A stretch of 37,975 nt of DNA from Streptomyces torulosus (GTDB taxonomy: Bacteria > Actinomycetota > Actinomycetes > Streptomycetales > Streptomycetaceae): positions 1 to 37,975 of the forward strand of contig NZ_LIRK01000189.1 in assembly GCF_001419765.1 (NCBI RefSeq), read 5' to 3'. How positions within the stretch are numbered: position 1 is the stretch's first letter; each line of letters starts with the position of its first letter. A program made the position numbers and the translations under genes. Positions 1 to 7,594 of this stretch are shown here, in pieces. The notes under the pieces are model-generated. The model worked only from the letters and a program-made list of their open reading frames with translations, was not told the DNA's origin and searched no databases.

Positions 1-4
1 GGGG

Positions 5-220
5 ATGGGTGGGCTGCGGGAGTTGGCGGCGCCGTTCGTCGCCGTCGGCCCGTCGGGTGTGGCGGTCCGTGACCGGCTCAAGCAGCTGACCGCCGAGGAC
101 GAGCGCGTTCTTCGTCTGGTGGGGGATCATCTGGGCGCGCTGGCCTCCCGGGATCTGAAGGTCCGGTGTGCGGGCTGGACCACGACGCCGAGGGGTGGGC
201 TGCGCGTAAGCGGTCTGTGA
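5..220 (+). pseudogene. Out-of-frame 5' piece of the TnpB-like gene
   Basis: This short reading frame encodes what looks like the missing N-terminus of the TnpB-like protein that follows (for example RLKQLTAEDERVLRLVGDHL). Its useful part stops near base 172, where the sense passes into the frame of the downstream gene: it reads RCA, and the other frame continues GLDHDAEGW. One missing base at about 173-175 would explain the break. The remaining codons up to base 220 are then out of frame. The true start may lie upstream of the window. A sequencing error is possible. Confidence 0.55.
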
Positions 221-1629
221 CGGGGGTGTCGTCCTCCCGTTGGGCCGGGTCGATCACGAAGGCCACGCATGATCAGTGGGGGCTGGCCCGGCGGAGTCAG
301 CTCGCGCACATCCAGAGCCTGGAAGCGGGTGTGCGGATGATCGCGCACCGGTTGTCGCTGCCGGTGGGCGAGAAAGGCAGCGGGCGGGTTCCGGGGGGTT
401 ATGCCAGCAGGCGGGAGTGGCATGCGAAGGCGCGCCGTCTGCATGTGCTCACCGACCGGCTCCAGGCAGTCCGGGCGGACTGGGAGACCGGGCGGGTGCG
501 TGTGGTGCGGGGCGGAAAAGGGTTGCTGAACACCCGCCACCACCTGAAGGCCGCCCAACTCACCGAGAAGCAGTGGCGCACCCGCTGGCAGGCCGAGCGC
601 CGCTTCCTCCAGGCCGACGGCGAGTCCGGCAAGCGGTTCGGCAACGAGACCATCCGCGTCACCCCCGACGGCGAGATCTCCCTCAAACTCCCCGCCCCGC
701 TGGCGTATCTGGCGAACGCCCCGCACGGCCGGTACGTGCTCACCGCGAGGGTGGCCTTCGCGCACCGGGGTGAGCAGTGGGCCGACCGCATCCATGCCAA
801 CCGGGCCGTGGCCTACCGCATCCACGAAGACACCGCACGCGGCCGCTGGTACCTCACCGCCTCCTGGACCAACCCTGCGACCAAGACCGTGCCGCTGGCC
901 TCGGTCCGCGCGGGCGGCCTGGCGGGGGTCGACACCAACGCCGACCACCTGGCCGCCTGGCGCCTGGACACCCACGGCAACCCCATCGGCGCACCCAGAC
1001 GGTTCGGCTACGACCTCTCGGGCAGCGCCGCCCACCGCGACGCCCAAGTCCGGCACGCCCTGATCGGCCTGCTGCACTGGGCCCGCCGCCACCACCTCGC
1101 CCTCGCCATCGAGGACCTCGACTTCACCGCAGAGACGACCCGCGAGAAACACGGCCGCCGCAAGAAGTTCCGCAAGCTCATCTCCGGTATGCCCGTGGCC
1201 AGGCTGCGGGCCCGGCTGGTGTCGATGGCCGCCGAACTCGGCATCACCGTCGTCGCCGTCGACCCCGCCTACACCAGCCGCTGGGGCACCCAGCACTGGC
1301 AACAACCCCTCACCACCGCGAACAGGAAGACCACCCGCCACGACGCGGCAGCCGTGGCGATCGGAAGGCGCGCCCTGGGACACCCGGTCCGGCGACGGAC
1401 GGCACCGCCCCCACACGACCGGAGTGATCGTGCGGGGCATCGGACCGTCCAGGCCCCACCAGGCGTCCCGGGGCGTGAGGGACCCCGCCCCCGCGTTCCC
1501 GGACCACGGACACGATCCCTGCGCGCCGGACGCGGAGCGAAAGCGGGCGACCAGGACACCCAACACCGTTCGGGGCGTCCGGCTGAGCATGAGTTCTGGC
1601 AACAGGACTCACTCCCGCTCAGTATTTAG
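166..1629 (+). CDS. tnpB: TnpB-like (IS200/IS605-type) RuvC-fold protein, 5' frameshifted
   Basis: TnpB proteins are RNA-guided nucleases carried by IS200/IS605 and IS607 elements. From the GTG at 166 the protein has 487 residues. The three RuvC acidic residues are visible: D256 in GVDTNADHLA, E316 in LAIEDLDF and D393 in RHDAAAVAIG. The usual four-cysteine zinc ribbon between E and the last D is absent; that stretch reads PAYTSRWGTQHWQQPL and has no cysteine. The N-terminal segment continues in another frame upstream (5-172), so the real gene is longer and probably broken, or the sequence has an error. No TnpA transposase lies nearby. It sits tail to tail with the next gene, with an 8-base gap. 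The TnpB assignment is firm; activity is doubtful. Confidence 0.75.
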   Translation: MCGLDHDAEGWAARKRSVTGVSSSRWAGSITKATHDQWGLARRSQLAHIQSLEAGVRMIAHRLSLPVGEKGSGRVPGGYASRREWHAKARRLHVLTDRLQAVRADWETGRVRVVRGGKGLLNTRHHLKAAQLTEKQWRTRWQAERRFLQADGESGKRFGNETIRVTPDGEISLKLPAPLAYLANAPHGRYVLTARVAFAHRGEQWADRIHANRAVAYRIHEDTARGRWYLTASWTNPATKTVPLASVRAGGLAGVDTNADHLAAWRLDTHGNPIGAPRRFGYDLSGSAAHRDAQVRHALIGLLHWARRHHLALAIEDLDFTAETTREKHGRRKKFRKLISGMPVARLRARLVSMAAELGITVVAVDPAYTSRWGTQHWQQPLTTANRKTTRHDAAAVAIGRRALGHPVRRRTAPPPHDRSDRAGHRTVQAPPGVPGREGPRPRVPGPRTRSLRAGRGAKAGDQDTQHRSGRPAEHEFWQQDSLPLSI

Positions 1630-1637
1630 GAACGGTG

Positions 1638-2219
1638 TCAGCTCGTCCTGTGGCCCCATTGCGGGCCGACCAGGGTCCATTCCCTGCCCCACTGCTCGAC
1701 ACGGCGCCGGTCGAGCCACCACCGTCCGGCACGGCCGACGCCGTACGTCAGGCCGCTCAGGGCGAGCGCCGCGGCCGTGCCGAGCGCGCCGGCCTCGACC
1801 GCCGCTTCGTTCGGGGTGGGCGGCTCACTGGTCAGGGAGCCCGTCCCGTCGGTCCAGACCGTGACCCGGGTGCCGGCCTTCCGGCCGGCCTCCACCAGCG
1901 TCGTTCCGGTACGCGGGGTGCCGTCCGGAGCGGTCCAGCGGACCTCCGCCGAGGAACGATCGCCCGTGCTGAACGGACCCGAACTCGGCACGGGGACGCC
2001 GGAGAGGAGTACGGCTGGGAGCGAACGCCGCTCGGCGCGCTGGTCGGCGAAGACCTCCTGCGCCGCCCGCGCGGTCAGGAAGCCGGCCAGGGTGCCTCCG
2101 ATCACCATGACCGTCCAGACGGCGAGTACGACCCACGCCTCCAGTACGTCCTCGTGGCGCCGCAGCGGATTGCTCCGCCATCGCCACAGAGTTTTCTTTC
2201 CCCGCCTGCCACCGGCCAT
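1638..2219 (-). CDS. Rv1733c-like two-helix membrane protein
   Basis: This 193-residue protein resembles the Rv1733c family, whose mycobacterial founder is a DosR-regulon membrane protein of unknown function. A basic N-terminus with RRGKK and NPLRRHEDVLEA precedes a first membrane helix at about residues 28-48. An extracytoplasmic domain of about 100 residues follows, rich in charged and Thr/Pro residues (VRWTAPDGTPRTG, VWTDGTGSLT), then a second helix at about 155-172 and a basic tail. I chose the ATG at 2219 because GGAGGAGG lies about 9 bases upstream; the longer frame to 2279 lacks a better site. It is the most distal of a series of leftward stress genes. Only weak half-sites of the island palindrome are seen at 2282-2318. 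Function is unknown. Confidence 0.75.
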   Translation of the reverse strand: MAGGRRGKKTLWRWRSNPLRRHEDVLEAWVVLAVWTVMVIGGTLAGFLTARAAQEVFADQRAERRSLPAVLLSGVPVPSSGPFSTGDRSSAEVRWTAPDGTPRTGTTLVEAGRKAGTRVTVWTDGTGSLTSEPPTPNEAAVEAGALGTAAALALSGLTYGVGRAGRWWLDRRRVEQWGREWTLVGPQWGHRTS

Positions 2220-2614
2220 TGGTCCGCACCTCCTCCTCGTCGTCCCTGTGGAAGGTGCCAGTCGGAACACCGCCGTCACATGGGCCGTTCAGGTTCCGTC
2301 GTCAGGGCCGACCGGTACCGACTCACCGCCCGGCGAGGGCCTTCAGTCCTGGGCAAGGCGTGCGGCGCGCGGGCGGGGCGCTTCGGGTCGAGTGCGGTTG
2401 GCGACCGCTGTACGGGTGACACCCTGCGGTCGGTCGGCGGCACGGGAGCCGGGGTGCGGGACGGGAAGGGCCCCACCCGCTTCTCGCGGATCCTGATTGC
2501 GCGGTGCGCGACCTCGCGGGCCGCTTCTCCGCGTCTCTCCTACGGGGCCCTTCCCATCGGTTTCAGGACAACACGAGGACGGCGAACGCGCCAGGGCCGA
2601 ACGCCCCCGACTTG
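2220..2614. other. Gene-free spacer between stress genes
   Basis: About 395 bases lie between the start of the Rv1733c-like gene and the end of the next leftward gene. I find no reading frame here with a convincing start, Shine-Dalgarno site and family resemblance. It contains two left half-sites of the island palindrome (GGGCCGTTC at 2282 and GGGCCGACCGGTAC at 2305) and one good copy at 2594-2607. It is presumably the promoter region of the Rv1733c-like gene. Confidence 0.5.
2594..2607. promoter_or_regulatory. DevR/OsdR-like palindrome
   Basis: GGGCCGAACGCCCC matches GGGNC-N4-GNCCC at every fixed position. It lies just beyond the stop codon of the leftward universal stress gene and about 375 bases upstream of the Rv1733c-like gene, an unusual distance. 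It may serve that gene or an unseen transcript. Confidence 0.35.
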
Positions 2615-3208
2615 TCACCCCCGCACGGGAGCCGTGACCCGTGCCACGAGAGCGCGGACGTCGTACCCGTCCTGACCATCGCCCGCATCCCCCAGGAGCG
2701 GCCCTCCCCTGGACGTTGCCGGGGACGGCTCCGGGGCGGGCACCGCGACCACCGGAACCGTCGCGTGGAGCAGGCACTCCCGGCCGACCGGCCCGATCGG
2801 GGGCAGCCCGAACGCGCCATGGGCCCGGCGTCCCAGAACGAGCAGATGCGCGCCGCGGGCGTGTCGCAGAAGCACCCGAACGGGTGGCCCCTGCGTCACG
2901 ACGGCGTGGACGTCAGCGGCGGGGACGTCACCGTCGATCCGGGGGCCGAGGGCCTCTCGCAGCGTGTCGGCGAGCAATCCCGCGGCTCTCACCCGCTGTT
3001 CGGTGACCGTCGGGCGAGCAGACGGGGGAGCGTACGGGGCGAGCATGGGCCCGGTCGGCTCCCAGGCGTGCACGGCGACGATCTTCGCGTGGACGGCTCG
3101 GGCCTCCCGGACCGCCCAGCGCAGCGCGGACACCGACGCCTCGGAGCCGTCGACGCCCACGACGATGGCGTTCTCGGCGGGGACGTTCTCGACGGTTGCT
3201 TCCGGCAT
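2615..3208 (-). CDS. Universal stress protein, single UspA domain with C-terminal extension
   Basis: This 198-residue protein has one UspA domain at about residues 13-155. It begins IVVGVDGSEASVSALRWA, the typical first strand with its Asp, and ends with a partly degenerate nucleotide loop (VLGRRAHGAFGLPPIGPVGRE) followed by VPVVAVP. About 40 residues with no recognisable fold follow. Usp proteins are cytoplasmic, often bind ATP, and in actinobacteria are typical members of hypoxia regulons. The ATG at 3208 was chosen because GGGAGG lies 6-7 bases upstream; the longer frame has no ribosome site. Two copies of the island palindrome sit 60-95 bases upstream, suggesting its own promoter. The changed loop makes ATP binding uncertain. 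Confidence 0.85.
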   Translation of the reverse strand: MPEATVENVPAENAIVVGVDGSEASVSALRWAVREARAVHAKIVAVHAWEPTGPMLAPYAPPSARPTVTEQRVRAAGLLADTLREALGPRIDGDVPAADVHAVVTQGPPVRVLLRHARGAHLLVLGRRAHGAFGLPPIGPVGRECLLHATVPVVAVPAPEPSPATSRGGPLLGDAGDGQDGYDVRALVARVTAPVRG

Positions 3209-3267
3209 GGCGGCCTCCCTCAACGGCCTCTGGACCCACCATGCGGTGCCGCGGGGAGACGGCGCTC

Positions 3268-3303
3268 GGGCCGAGGGGGCTCGTCCTGTCGGCCGAACGG
3301 CCC
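3268..3303. promoter_or_regulatory. Two DevR/OsdR-like boxes upstream of the Usp gene
   Basis: CGGCCGAACGGCCC (3290-3303) differs from GGGNC-N4-GNCCC at one position. GGGCCGAGGGGGCT (3268-3281) has a perfect left half and a poor right half. The two are spaced 22 bases apart, two helical turns, and lie 60-95 bases upstream of the start at 3208. Confidence 0.5.
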
Positions 3304-3309
3304 CCCGGT

Positions 3310-3618
3310 TCACGCTCGGGCGGCTCCGGCTCCGGCTCCGGCGGTAGCTGCGGCAGCTCCGACACCGGTTCCGGCGGCGGACTCGGCCCGGGCGGCCTGG
3401 GCGAGTAGCCGGTGAGCCAGTTCGCGGGCCTCCTCGGCCGTCAGCGCGGCCCAGACACCGGGTTCGTCACCCTGGTCCGGCCCCACGCGCAAGGTCACCC
3501 GGGTGATCGGCCGGGCCGCCGTCAGCGTCAGGCATTTCACCGTGATCCTGCGCCCGCAGGAGGTCACCAACGGGGGCTGGTCGCCCGGTGAATGCCGCTC
3601 CTGCCCTGGAGCCGTCAT
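3310..3618 (-). CDS. Small conserved-looking hypothetical protein
   Basis: This 102-residue protein is not assigned to a family with confidence. Its first 75 residues look like a compact beta-strand then helix domain (ITVKCLTLTAARPITRVTL, then WAALTAEEARELAHRLLAQA), with a Cys at CGRRI. The end is a low-complexity Ala/Gly tail. The layout recalls small actinobacterial proteins of the DUF6295 kind, in which a strand-rich domain ends in a helix beginning LTAEEARELA, but I cannot confirm that. The ATG at 3618 has GGAGGAAGG 9-14 bases upstream; a GTG at 3627 is an alternative. It lies between two leftward universal stress genes and uses typical high-GC codons, so it is probably real. Confidence 0.6.
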   Translation of the reverse strand: MTAPGQERHSPGDQPPLVTSCGRRITVKCLTLTAARPITRVTLRVGPDQGDEPGVWAALTAEEARELAHRLLAQAARAESAAGTGVGAAAATAGAGAGAARA

Positions 3619-3828
3619 GGGTCTCACACCTTCCTCCGAGCCGCGATGGGGACCCCTTCCGCGCGGACTTCGCCGTGAAGGTCGCGATACCGGCCGGGGT
3701 ATCCGGAACAGCGCCCCGCGGACGTGTCTTGTTCCCGCGCGGGGCCGTGAGTTCGGTCGCCGCCGCGCCTCTCGTGCGGACTGCCGTCAGCGTGAACGGT
3801 CACGCGGTCGCGGTTCAGCGGTCGCGGT

Positions 3829-4722
3829 TCAGTCGTGCGGGACGATCGCCACGGGGCAGGGCACGTGGTGCAGTGCCGCGTGGGCGACCGGGCCGAGTCT
3901 CCAGGGACCGGGCCGGTACCGGGGACGCCCCACGACGAGGAGGCGACCGGTGACCGCGGCCGTCAGCAGCGCCTGGGAGGGATGGCCCGTGATGACCTGC
4001 TCCTCGACGGGTGTGTCGGGGAACTTCTCCCGCCAGGGCGTCAGCGCGGCGGTCAGCCGTACGCGTTCCTCCGCCTCGAGAGGGCCGACCGGCTCGGTGA
4101 CGAGCTTCCCGTGCGGGTGGGCCGCCAGGGAGGCCGGCAGGGGCAGGACCCGTACGACACGGACGGGTGTTCCCCGCGACGTGGCCTCGCCGAAGGCGAA
4201 GTCGAGCAGCGCGTCGGCGCCCGGCCCGGGCTCCTGGACGCCCACCACGACTGCGTCCCGGTCCGCCGCCGCGGGCCCGCCCCGGCTGTCGTCGGCCGAG
4301 GGATCGCCGGCCCGTACCGTGACGGCCGGGCACCGGGTCCGGCCCAGCACGTGCAGGCTGATGGAGCCCAGCAGGAAGCTCGCCAGGGAACCGTGGCCGC
4401 GGGAACCGACCACGAGCAGGGCCGCGTCGGCGCTCCGGTCCACCAGCTCATCGGCGGCGGGGGCCTCCACCAGCTCCGTCGACAGGTCGAGGTCCCCGTA
4501 GCGGTGCAGCACCTCCGCCTCGGCCCGTCGCAGCACGTCCTGACCGTACTGCTGCTTGCTGCGGGCCTCTTGCGGAAGGGCCGGCACATCGAGCGGCTGC
4601 GTGGTCCACGAGTGGAGCAGCACGATCGGCAGGTGCCGGGCGGCGGCCTCGCGAGCGGCCCACCAGACGGTGGTCATACCGGCGGGGGAGCCGTTGAAAC
4701 CCACGGTGACAGAGCCGGTCAT
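3829..4722 (-). CDS. Universal stress protein with two UspA domains
   Basis: This 297-residue tandem Usp protein has domain 1 at about residues 4-140 and domain 2 at about 155-296. Domain 1 starts VTVGFNGSPAGMTTVWWA and has a complete nucleotide loop, GSRGHGSLASFLLGS, fitting G-x2-G-x9-G-S, followed by CPAVTV. Domain 2 starts VVVGVQEP and has a degenerate loop (VVGRPRYRPGPWRLGPV) before CPVAIVPHD. So only the first domain is likely to bind ATP; this asymmetry is common in actinobacterial tandem Usps. The ATG at 4722 has GGAGG 6-7 bases upstream; the much longer open frame is an artefact of GC content. Two island palindromes lie about 100-140 bases upstream. Confidence 0.9.
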   Translation of the reverse strand: MTGSVTVGFNGSPAGMTTVWWAAREAAARHLPIVLLHSWTTQPLDVPALPQEARSKQQYGQDVLRRAEAEVLHRYGDLDLSTELVEAPAADELVDRSADAALLVVGSRGHGSLASFLLGSISLHVLGRTRCPAVTVRAGDPSADDSRGGPAAADRDAVVVGVQEPGPGADALLDFAFGEATSRGTPVRVVRVLPLPASLAAHPHGKLVTEPVGPLEAEERVRLTAALTPWREKFPDTPVEEQVITGHPSQALLTAAVTGRLLVVGRPRYRPGPWRLGPVAHAALHHVPCPVAIVPHD

Positions 4723-4824
4723 GGCCCACCTCCGCTGTCGGCGTGCCGGCCGTCGCGTCGTCACGCGTCCGCCCCCACTTTCCGTCCCCTCCATTCTCTC
4801 CCTGGCGGGGGCGCGGGGGTCCAG

Positions 4825-4860
4825 GGGCCGGACGGCACCGCGCCCCGGGCCGTCCGGCTC
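4825..4860. promoter_or_regulatory. Two DevR/OsdR-like boxes upstream of the tandem Usp gene
   Basis: GGGCCGGACGGCAC (4825-4838) and GGGCCGTCCGGCTC (4847-4860) each differ from GGGNC-N4-GNCCC at one position. They are 22 bases apart and lie 103-138 bases upstream of the start at 4722, between it and the end of the nitroreductase gene. Confidence 0.5.
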
Positions 4861-4883
4861 TGCGCGGGGGGGCCGCCAGTCAG

Positions 4884-5894
4884 TCAGGACGCGAACAACA
4901 CGTCCGCGTCCAGCGCCTGCCGGGCCGGGCGGCGCGGTGACGGCGGACCTTCCGGGCCGTGGCCCAACCGGATCACCATCTGCGCGTGGGCCCGCAGGGC
5001 CTCCGCCGAGGGCACGACCCGCTCCCGCAGATCGGGCCACTCCAGCGCCTGGTGCAGGAGCGACGCCCGCAGCCCATGGGCCGTGGCCACCAGCAGGACA
5101 CGTTGGAGTGCCTGTCCGGCGCGCAGCCAGTCCGACCTGCGGTCGTGCGCGGTGGACAGTACGGCGATCGACGGCCGCTTCTCGAAGGGACGCGTGGCCG
5201 GCACGGACGGACGCCGGTGCGCGCCGAAGTCCCGGAGGGGCATCCGCTCCCAGAAGTCCTGCGGTCCGATCGCCGCCGGAGGTATGCCGAGAGCGGCCGC
5301 GTTCGGCTCGTGCACCCAACGGCGGCTGTCCGCCGCCCGGTCGGGGTCGGCCGTGTTGCGGCGCTCGGCGTCACGGAACAGCCGCAGCACCCGCTCCGTC
5401 CCACCAGGGCCGGGGAGGCTCAGCAGGGCGCCCTCACTGTGCGCGGCCTCGACGAGTTCCGCTGCCACCGCGCCGGGCAGCGGTGCTTCGGAGAACGGGA
5501 ACCGACTGCTGTGCCGGCGCCACAGCGCCTCGTACAGCCGGGGAACGGCCGCGTTCCGCACCGGCCCGCCGAGCCGTACGGTGGCCAGCAGATCCGGTTC
5601 GTCGGGCCGGGGCAGCAGCCGGGTCACCGGTTCCCGACCGAAGTGGGCGACCGCCAGCCGGAGATTGAGGAGGGCACAGCCCACGGAGAGGTGCAGGGCA
5701 CGGCCCATGGGGTCGAGGTGCCGGAGCCCGCGGTCCGCCACGGCCCGGACCTCCAGCGTCACCGTGTCCGGGTCGAACCGGAAACGCCAGGGCTGGGTGT
5801 TGTGGATCGAGGGAGCGGCCACGGCCGCCGACACCATCGTCTCCAGTGTCGGGAGAGCGGCAGCTGCGGACCACATCGGGGCTGCGGACCACAT
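4884..5894 (-). CDS. Acg-type nitroreductase family protein
   Basis: This 336-residue protein belongs to the Acg/nitroreductase family, whose mycobacterial member (Rv2032) is a strongly hypoxia-induced DosR-regulon protein that binds FMN but has no known substrate. The signature is near the N-terminus: VSAAVAAPSIHNTQPWRFRF. Later blocks include HSSRFPF and RPSIAVLST, followed by a helix-rich segment with WLRAGQALQRVLLVATAHGL and the C-terminal QMVIRLGHG. Length fits the family. The ATG at 5894 has AAGGAG about 7 bases upstream. The first codons are duplicated (MWSAAP then MWSAAA), giving a second ATG at 5876. Three phased palindromes lie 91-146 bases upstream, so hypoxic control is likely. 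Confidence 0.9.
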   Translation of the reverse strand: MWSAAPMWSAAAALPTLETMVSAAVAAPSIHNTQPWRFRFDPDTVTLEVRAVADRGLRHLDPMGRALHLSVGCALLNLRLAVAHFGREPVTRLLPRPDEPDLLATVRLGGPVRNAAVPRLYEALWRRHSSRFPFSEAPLPGAVAAELVEAAHSEGALLSLPGPGGTERVLRLFRDAERRNTADPDRAADSRRWVHEPNAAALGIPPAAIGPQDFWERMPLRDFGAHRRPSVPATRPFEKRPSIAVLSTAHDRRSDWLRAGQALQRVLLVATAHGLRASLLHQALEWPDLRERVVPSAEALRAHAQMVIRLGHGPEGPPSPRRPARQALDADVLFAS

Positions 5895-5900
5895 CGGGAA
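5865..5900. repeat. 18-bp tandem duplication at the start of the Acg-type gene
   Basis: The block CTGCGGACCACATCGGGG is followed directly by CTGCGGACCACATCGGGA. On the gene strand this repeats the initiator ATG and the codons for MWSAA, adding six residues and leaving the frame intact. Only the upstream ATG has a good Shine-Dalgarno site beside it. Confidence 0.7.
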
Positions 5901-5984
5901 CTCCTTCCCGCCCCGCGCCGCGGAGCCGGTGGGCCTGGGTGGTTGACCCTGCCCACAGTGGTGGCGCCGCGCCGGACGCAGTAG

Positions 5985-6040
5985 GGGACGTACGGCTCCG
6001 CGGCCGGGCCGCACGGCCCCCGACGGGAGCCCTTCGGCAC
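5985..6040. promoter_or_regulatory. Triple phased DevR/OsdR-like array
   Basis: Three copies start at 5985, 6006 and 6027, exactly 21 bases apart. They read GGGACGTACGGCTC (one mismatch), GGGCCGCACGGCCC (perfect, six-base arms) and GAGCCCTTCGGCAC (two mismatches). The array lies between the leftward Acg-type gene and a small rightward frame, so it could serve both. Confidence 0.6.
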
Positions 6041-6107
6041 CCTGCGCCGTGGCTCGCCGGGCGGTTGCATGGAGGAGAGGGATCAGGACCCGGAAGGGGC
6101 ACGCAGC

Positions 6108-6455
6108 ATGCTCACGACGACATCGGCATCGAGACTGCGATCGGCATCGACCCTGCCCCCGGTGTCGACACCGCGATCGGCGTCGGCACCGGGGGCGAGA
6201 ACGAGCTCGCTCGTTCGCAAGCGGTACGCCGTCCTGTTGGCGGGCTCCGCCGTGGTGGCGTTCGCCCTGCGGGCCGTGCGCGACGCGCTGGCACTCCGTG
6301 CGCTGCGCCGCCGCACGAACCGTCGGTCGTCGGTGACGCCGACGATGCCGGTCGCGCCGACGGGCCCGCCGACGACCGTGCCCCCGCTCTCACCGACGAG
6401 CTCGCCGACGGACGTGGCCGCCCGTCGCCCCCGCCCGGCTCTCGTGTCTCGCTGA
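6108..6455 (+). CDS. Small hypothetical protein with one possible membrane helix
   Basis: This 115-residue protein matches no family I know. A Ser/Thr/Pro-rich N-terminal third (repeated SAS, RSA and STP) is followed by KRYAVLLAGSAVVAFALRAV at about residues 43-62, which could be a membrane helix, then a basic RRRTNRR and a Pro/Thr-rich tail. The ATG at 6108 has GGAAGGGG about 9 bases upstream, and the codons keep a high G/C third position. An ATG at 6069 in frame is an alternative. The triple palindrome array ends 68 bases upstream, so it could be a stress-island gene. The low-complexity composition makes it uncertain. Confidence 0.45.
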   Translation: MLTTTSASRLRSASTLPPVSTPRSASAPGARTSSLVRKRYAVLLAGSAVVAFALRAVRDALALRALRRRTNRRSSVTPTMPVAPTGPPTTVPPLSPTSSPTDVAARRPRPALVSR

Positions 6456-6485
6456 GCCGTCCGGCCCGTGACGCGGCGGGAGTTG

Positions 6486-6519
6486 GGGCCCAAGGGCCCT
6501 GGGGAAGGACTTGCGGCCC
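6486..6519. promoter_or_regulatory. Two DevR/OsdR-like boxes upstream of the third Usp gene
   Basis: GGGCCCAAGGGCCC (6486-6499) is a perfect palindrome with six-base arms. AGGACTTGCGGCCC (6506-6519) has one mismatch. They are 20 bases apart and lie 72-105 bases upstream of the start at 6591. Confidence 0.55.
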
Positions 6520-6590
6520 CCTGCGCACCACCGTGTCCCTCCCCGATGCTCGGCTCAGGCCATCCGGCCGGGACACAGGAGGTGCGCACC

Positions 6591-7499
6591 ATGGTTCGGC
6601 ACGTGATCGCGGGAGTCGACGGATCGACCGAGAGTCTCGCCGCCGCCCACTGGGCGGCCAGGGAAGCGCTGCGCAGGGGGATGGAGCTGCGGCTCGTGCA
6701 CGCCTGGGAGTGGCATCCGCGTCCGCCGGCCTCCGTCCCCGTCGGCACCGGTCAGCGCGCGTGGGCCGAACAGATTCTGGACGAGGTGGCCCGCAGCGTC
6801 AGGGCCGCGCACCCCGGCCTCGGGATCGAGGTCCGGCTCGTGCGGGAGGCCCCGGTCGCCGCTCTGCTCGACGCCACCGACGAGGCGGAACCTCTGGTCC
6901 TCGGGTCCCGTGGACTGAGCGGTCTCGCCGGGTTCGTCGTCGGCTCGGTCTCCCAGCGGGTCGTGGCGCGGTCGACGTGCCCCGTGGTGCTCGTCCGGTC
7001 CGGGGAGAGCGCCGCCGGTGAACATCTCCCGGCCCCGGACGGGGTGTCGCCGGACGAGATACCCGAACTCCCGTACAGGGACGTGGTCCTCGGGCTCGAC
7101 GTCTCCCACCCCTGCGACGAACTGATCGAGTTCGCGTTCGTCGCGGCCCGGCGCCGCGGCACCGGGCTCCGCGTGATCCACGCCTACCGGGTCCCGGCGG
7201 CGTACGCCGTCGACGACGTTCGCGGCCCGGTCCCGGCAACCGAACTGCTCGCGGAACGGGAACGCGCCGTGGTCGCGGCACTGCGCCCGTGGTGCGCGAA
7301 GTTCCCCGAGGTCACCGTGGCCGAGACGGTCGTCGAGGGGCGGGCCGCCGGCGCGCTCGTGGACGCGTCGCCCGACGCCTCGCTGGTCGTCGTCGGACGC
7401 CGGATCCGGGACGCCCGGCCCGGCCCGCACACCGGGCCCGTCACCCACGCGGTCCTGCACCACGTCGGCTGCCCGGTGGCCGTCGTACCGCACACCTGA
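6591..7499 (+). CDS. Universal stress protein with two UspA domains
   Basis: This 302-residue tandem Usp protein has domain 1 at about residues 1-145 and domain 2 at about 160-302. Domain 1 opens HVIAGVDGSTESLAAAHWA and has a complete nucleotide loop, GSRGLSGLAGFVVGS, before CPVVLVR. Domain 2 opens DVVLGLDVSHPCDEL and has a degenerate loop (VVGRRIRDARPGPHTGPV) before CPVAVVPHT. The plan matches the tandem Usp at 3829-4722, so the two are likely paralogues. The ATG at 6591 has AGGAGG about 9 bases upstream. The next Usp gene begins 95 bases downstream in the same direction, with no palindrome between, so the two are probably one transcription unit. Confidence 0.9.
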   Translation: MVRHVIAGVDGSTESLAAAHWAAREALRRGMELRLVHAWEWHPRPPASVPVGTGQRAWAEQILDEVARSVRAAHPGLGIEVRLVREAPVAALLDATDEAEPLVLGSRGLSGLAGFVVGSVSQRVVARSTCPVVLVRSGESAAGEHLPAPDGVSPDEIPELPYRDVVLGLDVSHPCDELIEFAFVAARRRGTGLRVIHAYRVPAAYAVDDVRGPVPATELLAERERAVVAALRPWCAKFPEVTVAETVVEGRAAGALVDASPDASLVVVGRRIRDARPGPHTGPVTHAVLHHVGCPVAVVPHT

Positions 7500-7594
7500 G
7501 CCCAGCACGCCCGAGAGCCCCGAACGCCTGGCCGCAGCCCGGCAGCCGTGCCGCACTCCGGCAGCCTTCCCGCACCCCGACAGGAGGAACCACC

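Noticed and set aside
3686..3703. Inverted repeat GATACC-GGCCGG-GGTATC as an operator
   Set aside because: It is short and isolated, does not fit the island palindrome and has no clear promoter relation.
3835..5946. A 703-codon open frame on the + strand
   Set aside because: It runs antisense to a tandem Usp gene and the Acg-type nitroreductase, both of which are clear.
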